64,000 bases of DNA from Nautilus pompilius (GCA_018389105.1 JACATO010000048.1:372001-436000), one strand, 5' to 3'; shown: positions 11,995 to 26,575, counted from the stretch's first letter. Notes: generated by a model not told the origin, from the sequence alone. Made by a program: numbers and translations.

Positions 11995-12180
11995 CTCTAC
12001 AATGAGCATGATGCTTGCAGTTAGCCAGTAGGAAATGGTTTATCTTGCACCATGGGGGACCCTGAGAAAATTCCCTAAGAGAACCTTTCATTTTTATATT
12101 TGAGAGGAAATTGGAGAACCAGGAGAAACCCACCTAACTAACTAGGAAGGCATGCCAATATTGGTTCGTTTTTACAGTAT
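11995..12180 (-). mobile_element. tRNA-derived SINE fragment, copy 3
   Basis: This is a body fragment in reverse orientation. The series gcaccatgg, agaacctttcatttttatat, gagaggaaattggagaacc and aggcatgccaa parallels the minus-strand copies at 24990-25260 and 20880-21060. The tRNA-like head is missing or too decayed to see. Confidence 0.6.
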
Positions 12181-12189
12181 GATAATCTG

Positions 12190-13335
12190 TTATCTAATAA
12201 AAACACTAAACAATTATCAAATACACCACTAAATCTTTTTTCATTACGATGTTAGGTACTGATTAATTAATGCCCTTAATTAGTTTTTATAAACTCATGA
12301 TTGATGAAATCATTAAGGAAGAATTGCAGTACATAGTCATTTCAGAAATAGATGTATCCATATGGACCACTGATCCATAGCTAACTATTATTTGGAAGTG
12401 TTTCTTTCATGCCGTTTGCATTGATTAAAAAATACTAATTATCAATAACAAAAATGTAATGACATCCAAAGTGATTAGTGCTTTTTAGCTAAATGAGTTC
12501 CATTTAATTTATTTAAAATAGTCTGTAGGCAGTTATCTCATCTCTACAACTACTACTGAGCCAAATGTATGACCTTTTTGACTTTCTAAAAATAAGATTA
12601 ATAAAAGCCAAATAATAAAACGCTCATAAGGTACTGCATGCCAGCTAATTCACACTGGCTGAACCCCAGATATCTGAAATAAAAGTGTTGTTACTGCTTT
12701 CAGAACAACAAGTGGATTTGGATGGATAAGCCTAGTTTACTCTCAACTGCTGCAAAAAAATAGATTACATAAATTAGACACATAATAGTAGATTTGAGAA
12801 AACAAGAAATGAAAAACAAATGCTATGGGTGATGATATCAAAAATGTATGATCATATATATAGCATTCAATTTAAAAAAAACAAATAATTATAACTAAAA
12901 TTTCAGTTAATTTGTAATACCTTAATTTCAGGATTTAGTAATGTTGTTTTATACATAGCAAGTGACTGATTACAACTTAGAGTAACTTATTAGTAGCACA
13001 ATCATATTTTCAATAAATAATAAATAATGTTTGTCGACTGTCAAATAAAAATCTAAATTTAGTCTAATTATTACATAAATATACAAAGACAACTTTAGTG
13101 GGACATGTTAACACTTTCTGTTTTTTGTCTTTTTAAGAAAAGACAATGATAACTAATTCAGAATGCAATATTATAACTTTTCATTAACAAATGTTTTTAA
13201 AAAGGAACATTAAATGTGATATACAATAACTCAAGTCAGTCAGATAAAAGGCCAAATATACATGTGAAGAATGGTAAATAAGGTAAAGGAAAGCATGCAG
13301 ACTTTGGATAAGAAAATAACAAACAAACACCCAAG
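12190..13335. other. AT-rich non-coding DNA
   Basis: Nothing recognisable; very AT-rich with short direct repeats of taaat type. Confidence 0.6.
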
Positions 13336-13339
13336 TTTG

Positions 13340-14260
13340 AAAAGACACCTGTTTATTCTTTAACCATACATAACAGTGGCAAAATATGTGGGGTTAATAC
13401 TTTTACAACATAGCCCTATGCCTAATGCAAGGCAGAAACACACTATGTGGACAAGATGAGCAAATCTTATCTGCAGAAACGTAACCCATAAAGATTGGTA
13501 AAAGATAATCCACACATGCTCAATGGGATTCATGGCAAATTATGATACCCTAAATCTTTTTTCATCTTTACAAAGCATAGGTGATGTGAAGTAGGGCATC
13601 CACATGTTCCATAAAAATACTGCCTCTTCAGAAAGATGTCCATTAGCAAAGAAAGAATAAAGCACCTCTTAGAAAATGTTGATTTTTTTGTAGTAGTTAC
13701 AATTCTTTTGCAGATCACCAGCTGTGACCATACAATGGTACAAATTGTACTCTGTACAATGACAGACAAACCACCAGGTTTTAGCATGGCTTATAAATGG
13801 TTCAGTAAAATTCCTTTGCTAGATGGCATAATACCCATACACAACCTCTAGTGTCTGTGAAAACTTAAACTCATCAGAAAAAATTATACCGTTTCAAAAG
13901 GCAAGTGGGCACTGTAGAACCTGTTTCCCATTGCAGTTGATAATAGACATTATGGAAGATGAGTAGCAATTTGCATCTTACCACTCTTCTATTATTCATT
14001 TATGGAGATAATGCTTGATTTCAGAGACAACTGTACATCTTCTACCTCATTTGAAGTTAATTGCTAGAGTAAAGCTTCCACATTTCTGGTCAGAGCACAA
14101 AATGCCCATTTTATTGGCTTTAGACATTCAGCATGCACATGAAGAATTATCCATGGCTTCTCTTAAATTGGACAATCATCATGTGAATAGTTGATAGCAG
14201 AATATCCAGATCCTTGAAGACTTCCCACTAGCTTCTACCAATATTCCATTTCCCAACTAT
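13340..14260 (-). pseudogene. Tc1-like transposase relic
   Basis: Read on the minus strand, 13861-13881 gives FSDEFKF, the block carrying the first catalytic Asp (consensus FSDES+F). 13510-13530 gives NPIEHVW, the block carrying the catalytic Glu of DD34E transposases. The second Asp block between them is blurred by frameshifts, though a 'caacatgtggatgcc' stretch sits where it is expected. An 85-codon frame (13530-13787) is the longest surviving piece. N-terminal helix-turn-helix sequence probably extends to about 14260 but is poorly preserved. No terminal inverted repeats could be fixed. Confidence 0.85.
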
Positions 14261-14269
14261 ATGTCCTTT

Positions 14270-17200
14270 TTTTATTAGTTCCTCTAAATACCTGTTCATG
14301 GCATGACTGTCTACAGATTAAAACTTCCTCTGGCCTCTCTACCTATTTTTGCAGCTTGTAATCATGTTCTTATCATCTGATTGGAATGCCCCATCATAGT
14401 CACAGGAGATATCTATTTATTTATGTTAAGTCTCTTCATGTAAGTTCTACAGATATTCTGAACAGATTCCCTTATGAATAAATAATTTACATAGTGGATA
14501 TTTTAACTAGTGAGTATAAGATCAGATGAGAGCTGCTAACATAGCTACCTTTAGAAAAAATAAATTGTACCAAAGAATTTTTTCATAAACAATTAAAACA
14601 TAAATAGTTCTTCCCGATGATACCGATTAAGATTCAAATTTTTTCTGATAAACTGTCTCATTTTCATTTCTGAAATATCCTATATAAAAAAAAAACAAAC
14701 AATTGATTTGTCAAACCTGTACAGAGTTTTAAAATATTAACTAATCTGAAAAGAAAAAAAATGTATGCATATACTGGAGAAAAAGTCATCTATACTTCAT
14801 TAGTTATTAAATTTGTTAGATCTAAGCATTATCATTTATTTTATTTAAAAAATGGATATAAAATAATGGTAATAGCTGTCCTATTATGTGAAGATTTTGT
14901 TTTGTTTCATAATGTATTGATACGAGATAGAAAAACTGAATATTTCAAAGTTGTGTTCATGAACTTAAACTAGAAAAAAAGTTATAAAATGTCATAGAAA
15001 TTTTAAAAAAATCTTGCACCTTTTAAGTTTGGTAGGAACTGGTGTCAGGTAAAATAAATCGGAAACATAATTATAGGTGGTTTAAATAATATGACATTTT
15101 AAAATTCTGTTTCCTTTCCATGTAATATCTTGTTGTTATTTTTTTAAAAAAAACAGTCATCAGTTAATCTGATTAAAAATATAAAATCAAATAAAATAGT
15201 TTAATGACAACTATTCACTTCAGTAATTGTGATTTTCATGTTTTGTCTTTTAAAAATATCATTTAGTAATTTTGCTTTAAAATCAGTCTAAATAATATAG
15301 TAATTTAACCATCTAAAAGAAAAATCATTATCACTAAAAATATAAAATTATAATTTATATTTTGTTCATCGACAATATTAAATATCACTGCATTTTCCAA
15401 TAAATAAGCATTTTAAGATGATAACAAACCAATAAAGGCATAAAAAAAAGTATCTACCAGAAACAGAATACTCCATTTATTTGAAAATCTTGATATATGC
15501 TAAAATTATCATCTATAAAAATTAATGTAATGTTTATGCAAATGATTACAATTAAATTATAATCAAATTTGATGTACATATTTAGATCCAAATGATTTTC
15601 TGGTGACAGATTGATTTATATAATTGTATTCCTATGGATAACACAATGTAATAACTAGTTTTAGATCCCAAGAGATGAATAATAACATCTTGCACTAAAA
15701 GCTTTGTATAATATAAATGCTAATAATTTTACATCTATTATGTGACTTGGGACAGTTTAGTCCAGAGAAACAAGCTCTATCTATCACATTATGCTAACAT
15801 CCTACATATCAACAATCAATGACTAACATCAATCTGTCTCCAATAAATATTCATGGTTATCATAATTAAATTGCATCTGAACACAGAATCTGTAAACACC
15901 TTCTTATTTTGTCAGACACCTCATGATACTGGCCTCGTGTTTTTAAGGTAGTTAACCTAACAAACTATAGCACCATAAACAATAATGGCAGGATGAAGAT
16001 ATAAACCAGTACCAACATTATCAACACCAGTCTTGCTAAAAATAAATAATTAATTAATCAGAGAGAAAAAAAAACTTATATAAGCTTTCAACTTGGTCAA
16101 CAGTTAACCCTGATATCTTTTATATAAAACTATATAATGTTTTTCATTCCATAATATGTTTAGCAAAGCAAAGAAAGTCATAAATTCATTTCCAATAAAG
16201 TTAGAAGCTTCCATATTTGTAGTTATAGTTTACTGTTAGCTCTCCATGTATAGGAAGTGTAGTTTCGCCCTTATAATACAAATCAAAGATGATTTAACAT
16301 TTCAAAATTTTACTTCATGCTGCTGCAGTTGAAGGAAATTTTGTTACTGGAAAGTATCACACAAACCTCATGATACTCCTACAGAGTTGCAGCAACTACC
16401 AAGTTATTCCAAACTTTCCCACTTAGTAATTAAAAGCCCTTTATTATGTTGTCTATATGATTCAAATTGCATATTAATAAAAATTGTGATTTGCTTTATT
16501 TTTTTTAAAAAATTGGTATCTAATATGTTACTTATTAACCAGTCAGTTCTACATTACAATACCACAGCTGAACTACCTGGAAATAATTTTAAAGCAATAT
16601 AAATTTTTCATATTTTTGTTAAATATTAGATCAAAAACAAGGAAATATACATTAAAAATAAGGAGGTAATTTGACTACAAAGCAAGTACAGTAAGTAGAA
16701 GATGTTGGTTAATATATTTAAACATTTTAATGATAAACTGCCTTTTAATAAATAGCTAATACCGCCGTAGTTTCACGTAAAATGCAAGCTTATCAACCAT
16801 CATGATAATTCTTTTTTTAAAATTAAAGTTTCATTAAAAAATTCAAATAAAAAAATGAAGCAAAGATGAGAAAGGAAACAGCAAAGTTAAAATAACAGCA
16901 TGTGGTATGAAATGTTTTATCTCAACAGCTATGATGCCTGAATGTTTTAGATGTTACACTTGAAAAATGATATGTTGCTAGTGATGTTAAAAGCAAGTAA
17001 AATTAGCCAGATTGTAGAACACAAAAAAAGCAGCTAGGGCACAGATACTTTATATAGCACCATGTCTGCTTTGTGCAATGCATGTGCACTTTGGCATTAA
17101 CTACTGTAAAGGTTAAAATTACTGACACCATTTAAAAAAAAAAAAGAGAGAAAGAAAGCATGTCAGCAATGTAATACTATATCATAAAAACATTTAGCAG

Positions 17201-19810
17201 CATCTATAAAAGGTAAGAAAGAAGCCGCTAGTGCAATTGCTGCATCAGAGATGTAATGTATTATCTTTCAATAACTGTAAAACAACTAAATGAATGAGTG
17301 CTCTATAACAGGCAAAAATTTAATACATTTTTAAATCAAAAATTAAAAAATAAAGAATTTTATTGTTCCATTATACGTGTCCTTTTTCAGGTGTGATGAC
17401 AGTCAAATAACTTTACCTGAAAAACAGTTTGGTTTAATTCCCATCAGAGAATAGGTAGGAAAAACAAAGAATAATTCTCAACCAACAAAAACATGCCCTT
17501 AACTACATTGTAATGGAGCTAATGATAAAGTAACAACTATCAAATCTTCCATTATTTAGCAGCATGTATGCTGTCAAGTCTGAACTTTCATGAAAGAGAT
17601 TTATTTTAAAATATTTTAAAACTACTCTGAGGATTTCCATGTTACTGATTATAGTTTTCAGAAAATGTATACTGTATACATGGTTACTCCTTGAGGCAAT
17701 GAATAGTTGTTCTATTGCTGGAGTTTTCGTTCTCAATGGGAATAGAAAATGAAGTAATACAAATGATATTTTCTATTAATTTCTAATTTAAAAAGGATAA
17801 TTATAAATAATTATGAAAGTAATGCAATATAATAATTATAATAAACTTTAAATAAAATTATATAACTGTTTAAGCAGATATAATTAAAAATCAAGTTCTT
17901 GCAAGGAAAACAATCTGCCCTGTTGGCAATTAATGAAGATACATAACAGTATTGTATTAATTATGATGATGCTCAACCTATTTCTCTCACCTTTAAAAAA
18001 AAAAAGTCAATTAAAGTTAACGGTATCTATTCCACAGTTTCTTTTCTGTTCTACAACAGTTAAAAGATATGCAAGTTCCTCATAGCCCCTGTTTGAAAAT
18101 GTCTATCACCAAAATGATTCTCCTATACTCAAGCATTATTCTCTCAATTCTTGCAACATGGTAACTACAAAGTTTGACTCAAAAGATTAATACTACACAT
18201 TGCCTAAAACATAAACCATGGAAAAAATTTACCTGAAGATCTGCTTAAATAAAAAACAATTACAAAAACTATTCTAGATGCACCAACCACCTTTACAATA
18301 CTATTTAACATTGAAAAGCACCACCTCGCTAATATTTTGTTTATCCAAATTACATCTAGCATATATATATCATCATGAAAACACAGCTCTAAATGTAACA
18401 AATATTTATAATATTTTGTTTTATTATTTGTAGAAAGGTGAAGAGAGTGATAATCAGTTACCAACTGAGCAACCCACTTAACACCAATGAAAATTGTATT
18501 ACCATGGTATTTTTATTATTATTTTATAGAAACAATAGCACACACATTACACAAAATACATATGCACAAATATATATATAACACATGCACTTTACATACA
18601 CAGACAATTAGCCTAGAAATAGAAAAAGAAATTCAGGGTTTTTAAACTTATATGACTTTTGAAAAAGAAAAAGCCTATTTTTTTCTTTTTTTAATATTTA
18701 TGTCCTCTCCTTCAACTGAGTTGACAAAGCACCCAGTCACCATATGATTCCTGGTTGTTTTGAATATTACACATTCTAATAAAACCACTAAATATGTTTC
18801 AAAACCTCTGCACATGCCATTTCTATAGTTAGACTCATTGGCATGAAGCAACAAAGTGGAAATTTAAAAATTTGAAATATTACTATGTATATTATAATTT
18901 AGCATGCATAAGATCCTACAACACATTGATAAAAAAAAACAAGGTTACCATTACAGTAGTTTTAGTTGACAATTTACTTGCAATGATCTACACTATCGAA
19001 AAACCATCAAGATTGTAAATAATCGATTTAAAAACGTTTTCCAACATTAAGATTTCTTCTCTTTACCTGAATGGTCAATACTTGATAACAGAGATTTAGA
19101 ACTTTCTCATCACTATGTCTAAATGTAAATTTCAGATACAAAAAGCAGTGATCTTGTCACAGCACAAGATATGACTCTGGCACCCTATCATCTAAGATAC
19201 ATGATCAGCTTATGACTTCTGGTAATTTACCACTGTCAGCTTTCTTCACATAGAAATGCCATTTTTAATATTTTGATATTTTCCATTTTCATACCATATG
19301 CATCAGAGTTCATCACTGTTATGAAGAAATAGTATGTAAATAAAATTTAACCTATTTGTAGACATGACATATAAGCTATTTCAGACACTGAATAGAATGA
19401 CAACATGAAGTGGCCTGGAGTAAATTGTCCATTTTGTGACAACGTGTCTTACACAGGTGAGCATCCAAAGCAAAAAAAATTATATATATATATATATAGG
19501 TTACATGTTGTATGTATATGTAGTGATAAAGATTCCATGTGACTAATACAAACTATAAAATTCTATAGCCAACCTCTCAACACATTTACTTATTAGATTA
19601 AGACTACTTATTTTGTCATACCAAGAAGTTAGAAAAATAAAATGTCTGGCAATTAATGCACAAATTTAAAATGTGTGACTGAAAAAGATGGTCAAACTAA
19701 ATATTAACACAAAGAATTTACTTCAATTTATTGTTTGTTTTCATTTGTCATTTTTTGCAATGAACTAACATATTGTAACAGCAATCAGAAAAATTATTAT
19801 AGCATGACAT
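14270..19810. other. Long AT-rich non-coding stretch
   Basis: About 5.5 kb without a gene or an element I can name. Frames of 60-86 codons give low-complexity Ile/Lys/Asn-rich text. It contains A and T runs and a (TA)9 microsatellite at 19481-19498. Confidence 0.55.
19481..19498. repeat. (TA)9 microsatellite
   Basis: Perfect TA run of nine units. Confidence 0.9.
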
Positions 19811-19819
19811 TTTATGTAC

Positions 19820-20690
19820 CTGTTTTTAAAATATAGACTGTCTACACTGTCTTGTCTGGCATTTAACCAACAGAATTTTGTATCATGGTCTGGTTCAGGT
19901 CTCTCCATATCCATGTGGAGGTTTCCTTTGGGTTGCTCTCAGATGATAATCTGGGTGCTCCCACAGGTCCTCGATTATATTTATATCAGGGCTTTGTAGT
20001 ACCCAGGGAAGAAGTTAGAATGCTTTGATTCCTCTTCTAGACTGTGCTCACAGAAAATGTATGGCATATAGCATCATCCTATTGAAAAGTACAGCCATCA
20101 GATCTGTGTGTGCCTTGTTGGTAGAATGGAAGGAAAGTCATCTTCAAAATAGCGATGCATCTGGCAGAATTGGGAGAGCCTTAAAAAACAAATTTTGTCC
20201 TTCCCTGATGACACACACCACCTCCATATTTGACTGTGGGCTAAAGACATTTGAGGTTGAAAGAAATTGTTAAGTCTTCTCCATACTCATGTGACCTAAT
20301 AACTGTTGAAACCTGGACTTAACCTTTCAAAGCATTTGATTCCCACTGAAAGAGTTTATACTACATACCTTCTATAGCTGAATTGGTGGAGATGGACCAT
20401 TTTTTGACTCAATGTCAACATGACAACGAGTGCAGATGTGGTGAGTAATAGCACATTTGGTATCAATGTTGAAAAGCTTTCCAGATCATTTGGCCATGGT
20501 AGTGACATTTGCCTTGGTAAATTTCATGAAAATATTGGCCGCACCCATGAGAAATGTTAGGATCTTTGTCAATCTGTCATTGACTCTGGCCATACTCTGA
20601 ATGGCCTATAATATGACCTTAGGTAAATGGAGAAATATTGCAAGATCTGTCTGATTTTGGAATGATGATAGTACTTACTTATATGCTTAT
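19820..20690 (-). pseudogene. Tc1-like transposase relic, family A
   Basis: Three conserved Tc1 blocks can be read on the minus strand in the correct N-to-C order. 20217-20240 gives PTVKYGGG (the 'VKHGGGS' block). 20058-20087 gives FQ*DDAICHT (the 'FQQDDAPCHT' block with the second catalytic Asp and one stop). 19955-19993 gives SPDINIIEDLWEH (the 'SPDLNPIEHLWE' block with the catalytic Glu). Frameshifts and stops disable it. The sequence is closely similar to the relic at 34380-35470, so both are copies of one element family, here called family A. Confidence 0.88.
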
Positions 20691-20879
20691 CTTGACATTC
20701 AATATATACAACACCACAATTGAAATAAATAAACTTCGGTCGAACACATTCATTTATCATCATCAGTGGTCTGCTAAAAAAAGCTCCATGGTTGAGAGTC
20801 ATAACAGGGAAATGAACAGTTGAAATAGTTATCCATTATCTTCCTCAACAAATGCAGCTATGCAATGAAAGCCCTACCA

Positions 20880-21060
20880 GAACTGCAATTTTAAGATGTG
20901 GGAAGAAATTGGAGAACCCAGAGGAAACTCGTTTGTCTGACTGGTTTTAAAAGGTGAAAAGTAATCATGACAAGAAAGTATGCCAAACTGAGTTGGTCCC
21001 CTGCAGAAATTATACTTGGATCCCTCAGTCTTAGCAGTCCAGTTGTGTACTGATGGATTA
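20880..21060 (-). mobile_element. tRNA-derived SINE, copy 4
   Basis: Reverse-oriented copy. The body (aagaaattggagaaccc, gaggaaac, catgacaagaaagtatgcca, gttggtcccctg) is followed on the right by the head (ggatccctcagtcttagcagtcc), which resembles the head of the copy at 49285-49497. The extreme left, corresponding to the SINE 3' end, is missing. Confidence 0.65.
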
Positions 21061-21069
21061 TCGTATCAT

Positions 21070-22615
21070 TCACGTTCAGTTATGGAGGTGACCAAATAAA
21101 TATAGAAGAATCAGTGATATATTTTATATTTTGTATCATATATTAATGTTTTACACATTTAGAAATCGCAATAATAAAACAGTGGAAGACAGCGAGTGAG
21201 ATTATATTTGAACGTACCTGGTGTAAGAACAAAATTGTATAAGTATTTATAACTATGAGCTGACAATTTATTGTTTATATTTTAAAAAATATGATAAAAT
21301 GTACCAACATCCCCCCAAATAACAATGACATGATACACCTTGTGATGAAAAAATATTAAATGATGAAATAATTGAATATTGATTGAATGTGAATAAAAAC
21401 TTTTAAATCTGTGTATTTTCAAGACCTTCATTACAAAAGCATAATCTCTGTTTTTTTAAATGTCTGGATATTTGCAAAATAGGGAGGTCTGGGAAAGGTT
21501 GCCATTTTGCTGATATGACTACAGGCTTTAAAATAAACTGCTGCAGTGGCAGATGTGCAATGCCAAAGAAAATCTTCTAGTGTTCAAATAACTAAGTCAG
21601 CAGCTTCGAAACAAATTAATGACTTGGCCCTTTCTTTTTTAGGCACAAGGAAACCTAGTCTTGGTTAATGTTCTTGCAGGAAAAAAGCATGAGAGATAGA
21701 AACATTTTAACAACATTATATTAGGCATTTGACAAATCTTTTATTTTATCATCATGAATAGTGATGCGTAAATTTATCGTGATCTGTTCATCAACCAAGT
21801 GCATGTCATAAATTACCAGATTTCACAATTTTCTAAGTTAAATTATTATATGACTACCATGCCAACATTATCAACATACCTGTTAAATGTGCAAAGAAAC
21901 ATGAGTGCATTAAGATTACAGTTCCACATAAGAACAAAATTTGTTAAATGTAAGACAAGGATTATCTTATTAATCATGTCAAAGACATACTCTGTAACAT
22001 ATACGTTTAATGACACCAAGAATTAGGAAAATCTGTATACTTTTACAAATAAAAAATAAATACAAAAGGGCCAGAACATTTCAGTTTTTTAAAAATCCAA
22101 TAAAGAAAGTGTGGTTAACAATAATCACAGATACTGACAAAAAATTATGACAATTCACATAAAAGTCTTTAAAAAAGAAAGGGTTTTGTTGGATGCAACA
22201 AGTAAATCATCTTTTTCTAGTGGTGTAATTGTTGGAAACCAAACTAATTCAAAGAAACTTCTCACCAACTGCACTAAAGGTATAATACATACAAATTAAT
22301 TAAGATGAGGATGCTTAAAGGCAGAAACCGATGTGACATGAAATATAGCAACTACTGGTGGAAAGAATATTAACTGCTAACAGGCGATGATTAATAACAT
22401 GTAAACAAACAAAAAAAACTGGCCATGGCAGTTGTTGATACAAATATTAAATGCCAATAATTGATTAGAATAATGAACCACAGGCAAGACTCTCACCACA
22501 TCTTTGGAATACATTTAACCATTTTCTTACTATGCAAGTATAAACATTAATACTAGTGAACTTTGTGAGAAAATAAATCATTAATAATAAGTAGTACTGT
22601 GAATGTCTTCTTTTG
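21070..22615. other. AT-rich non-coding DNA
   Basis: No recognisable gene or element. Confidence 0.55.
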
Positions 22616-22619
22616 CTCA

Positions 22620-23280
22620 TTTGTTTTGTTTTCTTAGACAAAAATAAACAAAGTTTTGCGTTTGATTTCCATTGGCCATTACAGCTTTTCTATTTAAAGC
22701 TGGGCTGACCAAGTCCATCACATTAGGAGTAAAGCTGGCATTTCCTTTAAACAAAAAAAAAAAAAAAAAAATTAATAGTTTGCTGTTATTTTAAAACAAA
22801 ACTGTTTTTATCAGAACTATTCAAGTTAAAAATAAAATTTCTGGAACCAACAAAAGCAATTACCAGTTGCCAGATGTGTCTTCCGTTACTGCATCCATCA
22901 CCATGCGTGTTTTTTTTTTCTGTATGAGGAGAGAAAAAACCCATTATGGTGCATTGTTCAATGAAATAATTGTGTGCAGTTTGAAATAATTACTTGACGA
23001 TTCACAAACCAACTACAATCGTAAGAAAATGCATTCCAGCTGTCATTCAGTGGGGGGAAAAGGGAATACTGAAAATCTTATCAAAGTGAAAACATCACCA
23101 CCACCAAAATTGTGCGCTGCCTTGTCTAATTCCCTCCTTCCTTCCTTCCTCCACCAGTGCTGGGAGACCTTCATGCTAATGGTGTTTCCCTTTCTACACA
23201 AGTTCAGCGCATTGACAACATCCTTTAAAAAAACATTATGTTTTTGAGCTGGCACATGAAAGTTATGTTGTCAAGAACCC
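22620..23280. promoter_or_regulatory. Possible cis-regulatory block
   Basis: This part is less repetitive and slightly richer in G+C than its flanks. It carries several motif-like strings: ccattggccattacag near 22668 (CCAAT and homeodomain-like), cagttgccagatgtg near 22864 (E-box-like) and ttcatgctaatgg near 23170 (POU/octamer-like). Such clustering is common in conserved non-coding elements of developmental genes, but motif matches of this length arise by chance and I have no comparison species. A 19-A run lies at 22753-22771. Confidence 0.2.
22753..22771. repeat. Poly-A run (19 A)
   Basis: Uninterrupted adenines; no adjacent retroelement body was recognised on its left. Confidence 0.9.
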
Positions 23281-23289
23281 AATTTGATG

Positions 23290-24985
23290 TGTTTTTTGTC
23301 ATTGTTTCTGACCACCATATCTTATCACATGACAGGAAATCTGCTCCCTTTTAACTCCTTTTACACAGCAAGTTGGTACCGTCTGTTTGTTTGGTTTATC
23401 TACAAATAGCTGCTGCTATTTCTTTGTTTTCACAATGAACCTGCGTTATATCTCTAAACAACCAAAACATTAACAGGATGACTTATGATTAAAAAAAAAA
23501 AAAAACTATTTAAAACAAGTTTTGAAATCTGATTTTAACTTTTAAATCATAGCTGGACAATTTAATAAATGAACAGCCTTAATTAACAAACAAAAAGAGA
23601 CTCAGGGTGTTATGTCTGCTTGTTTGTTTCCTTCACAAAGTGTTAGAAGCTAGAAGCAAAACAGAATAAATAAATAATGCATTTATTTAATAATAATAAT
23701 AATGTTTACTTCACAACTAAAGATGGCCATTCATTAAATATACACAAACACTTGGGTGCATGAGTTTGTTTACAGATGACATTTTTGTCACAATGCAATC
23801 ATTTTTTTTAAATTGCCCCACCTTATTTAAATAAAGATTGTTGTAGTAACTAATACAAATTAACTATTTTGTGATAAGGAATTCATTCCCTCCCAGTTAA
23901 ATAATAAAATAATTAGTGAAAGTATTTCATTTACTAATAAAGTTTTATTGTCTGCTTATAGCATTTATGAGGAATTCATATTAATTTTTTTAATCACTTT
24001 TTGCACATTTTAGAGTTTATTTGAATTGTTCTCTACATTTCAGGTCTGCATGTGTTTTTCCTCATTCTGGCCAACACGTTTTAACTGTGCAAGGACTCTT
24101 AAATTTACCTAAGCACAGGGAATGAAGTTTACATTTGTGCTGATCCTTTAGGTTATCTTTCCTTAATTTTATTTTGTTTTTGATGGCAGGGTCTCCTTAG
24201 CTTGCTTTACTTATGTAACTTCTTGGTAGAGGAAGTCCTTTATTTATATTTCCTTCCCTTCACTTTTTCTTCACACCAAAGTCAATTCATTGGCAGATTT
24301 TGTGATTTTTATAACTGGCTTTAACAATGGATTAACATCCACATCTGCATTTCATTCTGGGAGTTATTCGTACAGATATTCAGAATCTGATTTCCACAGT
24401 GAATATTCACCGCTGTGGTAAAAGTCTTTTGGGGCAAATGCCGTTGACTGTTTTTCACATTTGGTTTATATTATTTCCCAATTATTTTTCATTCCTTGGT
24501 TAAGCAAAATCTTATTTTACAGAGATTTCCATAGATTCCACATTGCTTGGATTTTATCTTGGATTTCTTTTCATATTATTTCAACTTTTGCTGATTGTCA
24601 TTTAAGACTCTCCCTCTCTCTACCTTAGTTCAAGGTATAATACACCCCTCAACCGCCCATGTTGTTTTATCACAAAAGTTGGACCTGTTTCTTTTGTGAT
24701 CAAAGGTGTGACATTTGCTATTGTTTCAGATGGTTTTGTGTTAATTTTTTTAGATTTACAATATAATAAAAAAAATTTTTTTTTTCCATTTATCTAAAAT
24801 TTACATCCCTTTCAAAGTTCATGGTTAAACTACAGTACAGAGAAACCAAAATATAAAAAAAAATTAAAATGTTTTTGATAGCAGAACAACCCTTCAGATT
24901 TCTTGTTAAGACTTCACTGGCCCAATAGAGAGAAGTTAATAGGTATACCACACCACATTTGTCAGGGTCACATACCAAACTTTAC
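23290..24985. other. Non-coding DNA, nothing recognised
   Basis: AT-rich. A moderately complex part lies between about 24030 and 24700, with no sustained frame and no element I can name. Confidence 0.5.
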
Positions 24986-24989
24986 AATG

Positions 24990-25260
24990 GAGATAATCTC
25001 TTGGTTTGAAAGCACAATGCCATGATTACCTGTTAGAGAGCATTGCCTGGCTTGCACCACAAGGAGACCAGCACTTCTGACTTTGGAGAGAAAATCCCTA
25101 CTAGAACTTTTCATTTTTAGATATGGGAAAAATACCAGAGAGCCTAGAAGAAAACAACAAATTAGGCCAAGGAGATATACCAAATGAAGTCAACCCTGAC
25201 TGGGAATCTAACTCAATCCATTGACCTTGGCAACTCGGTGACCTAAACTACTAAAGAGGG
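24990..25260 (-). mobile_element. tRNA-derived SINE, copy 5
   Basis: Reverse-oriented copy with a readable head. On the minus strand 25202-25211 gives the B-box-like gttagattcc, and the stretch ttgaccttggcaactcggtgacc matches the head region of the other copies. The body contains cttttcatttttagatatggg and gtcaaccctgactggg, shared with the copies at 11995 and 49285. Confidence 0.75.
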
Positions 25261-25269
25261 ATAAATGAA

Positions 25270-26575
25270 GTTTTTTCTTTTAATTTTATGTTCATTTATA
25301 TGTACTATAAAAATCAGATGAAACCTGGCTGATAATAGTATTGGCATAATAGTATCTGGCCGAGTTTTATTTGAACACCCATAGCATTTGTCTATTAGTA
25401 CAATATCAGGGAAACCCACATTATAAAGATTTTTGTGGTCCATTATCTAAGGTATGTGGATCATGGAGTAGCCCTAGGGTCAGGTGCCCAAATGGTAACA
25501 CTGACTGTGGAAACTTCCAAGATTGCCAATCATAGCATATCCTAATCAACACATTCTAATATGAATGCAGAGAAGGAAATAGAAAAGACCTATAAAGCCA
25601 GTAATAAACCTTCCAGGGAGATATGGGAAAGCCATACACATCTTTCAAGTAATGTAAAATAATTTTAGATTAACTAATTTTAAGAAAACTATCTGCTTTT
25701 TTAATAGTCTGCAGCAACTTTATTAAGTAGCCAAAAATAGTTAGATAAATGAAGAAAACTCAATATCTGTTTTTAACTATTCAAATACAAAAAAAAAATA
25801 AATAAAAATATGCAACACTATCCATGGTAAGTTCCTAAAAGTAGTTTTAAGCAAACTTTTATTTTCTATATTTTTGATTATCTAAACATTTTGTCATGTA
25901 ATTTCTTTTTCTACTAAACAGATTATTCTGGTTAACTTATAAATGTCAGTCTACTCATCTGTTTTGCCTGTAAATATGTTTTTAACTACTGCTATTATTA
26001 TTCAGCAACTGAAAAACTAAAATTTTTTATATGCGGATATTAAATAAAATTGAAAACAGGTTTATTCGGCACTTTCTAAAATACCTGTTAGTACGTACTG
26101 GTCGAGTATATAATAATGCTGCAGCAGTGATACTTTTTTATCTAGATGCTTGATTGTAGACAGGTACTTTTCCAGTGAACCAGCCAGGGAGGAAAAGAAA
26201 TGACAGTGATGAACTTCTGAATGGGAGAATGCTGGCAGGCGTTACCAAAAGCTGTAATCAGTAGAGAAGATGAAAGAAAAGCACTCTGATAGATAGACAT
26301 GAGAGCTGGCTAAAATTGGCAATTTTGCTGTCACCTGGACAAAAACTAAAACCTCATAAAATCTTTATTACACTTCTTTAATGTTAGATACAAACATGAA
26401 ACAAATTCATGAATTTGTAATGTTACTATGAACAAGTAGTCTTCCTACCATTTTTATTATTATTTATCTTTTTTAAATTTCATGTGACTAATACTTTACT
26501 TATAACAGTGAACTTTTATCTTTATTTAACTGTACCTATAACAAAAATAATTTGTTAACTACTTGGGAACAACTG
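25270..26575. other. AT-rich non-coding DNA
   Basis: No gene seen. A slightly GC-richer patch lies at about 26165-26345 without a recognisable motif. Confidence 0.5.
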
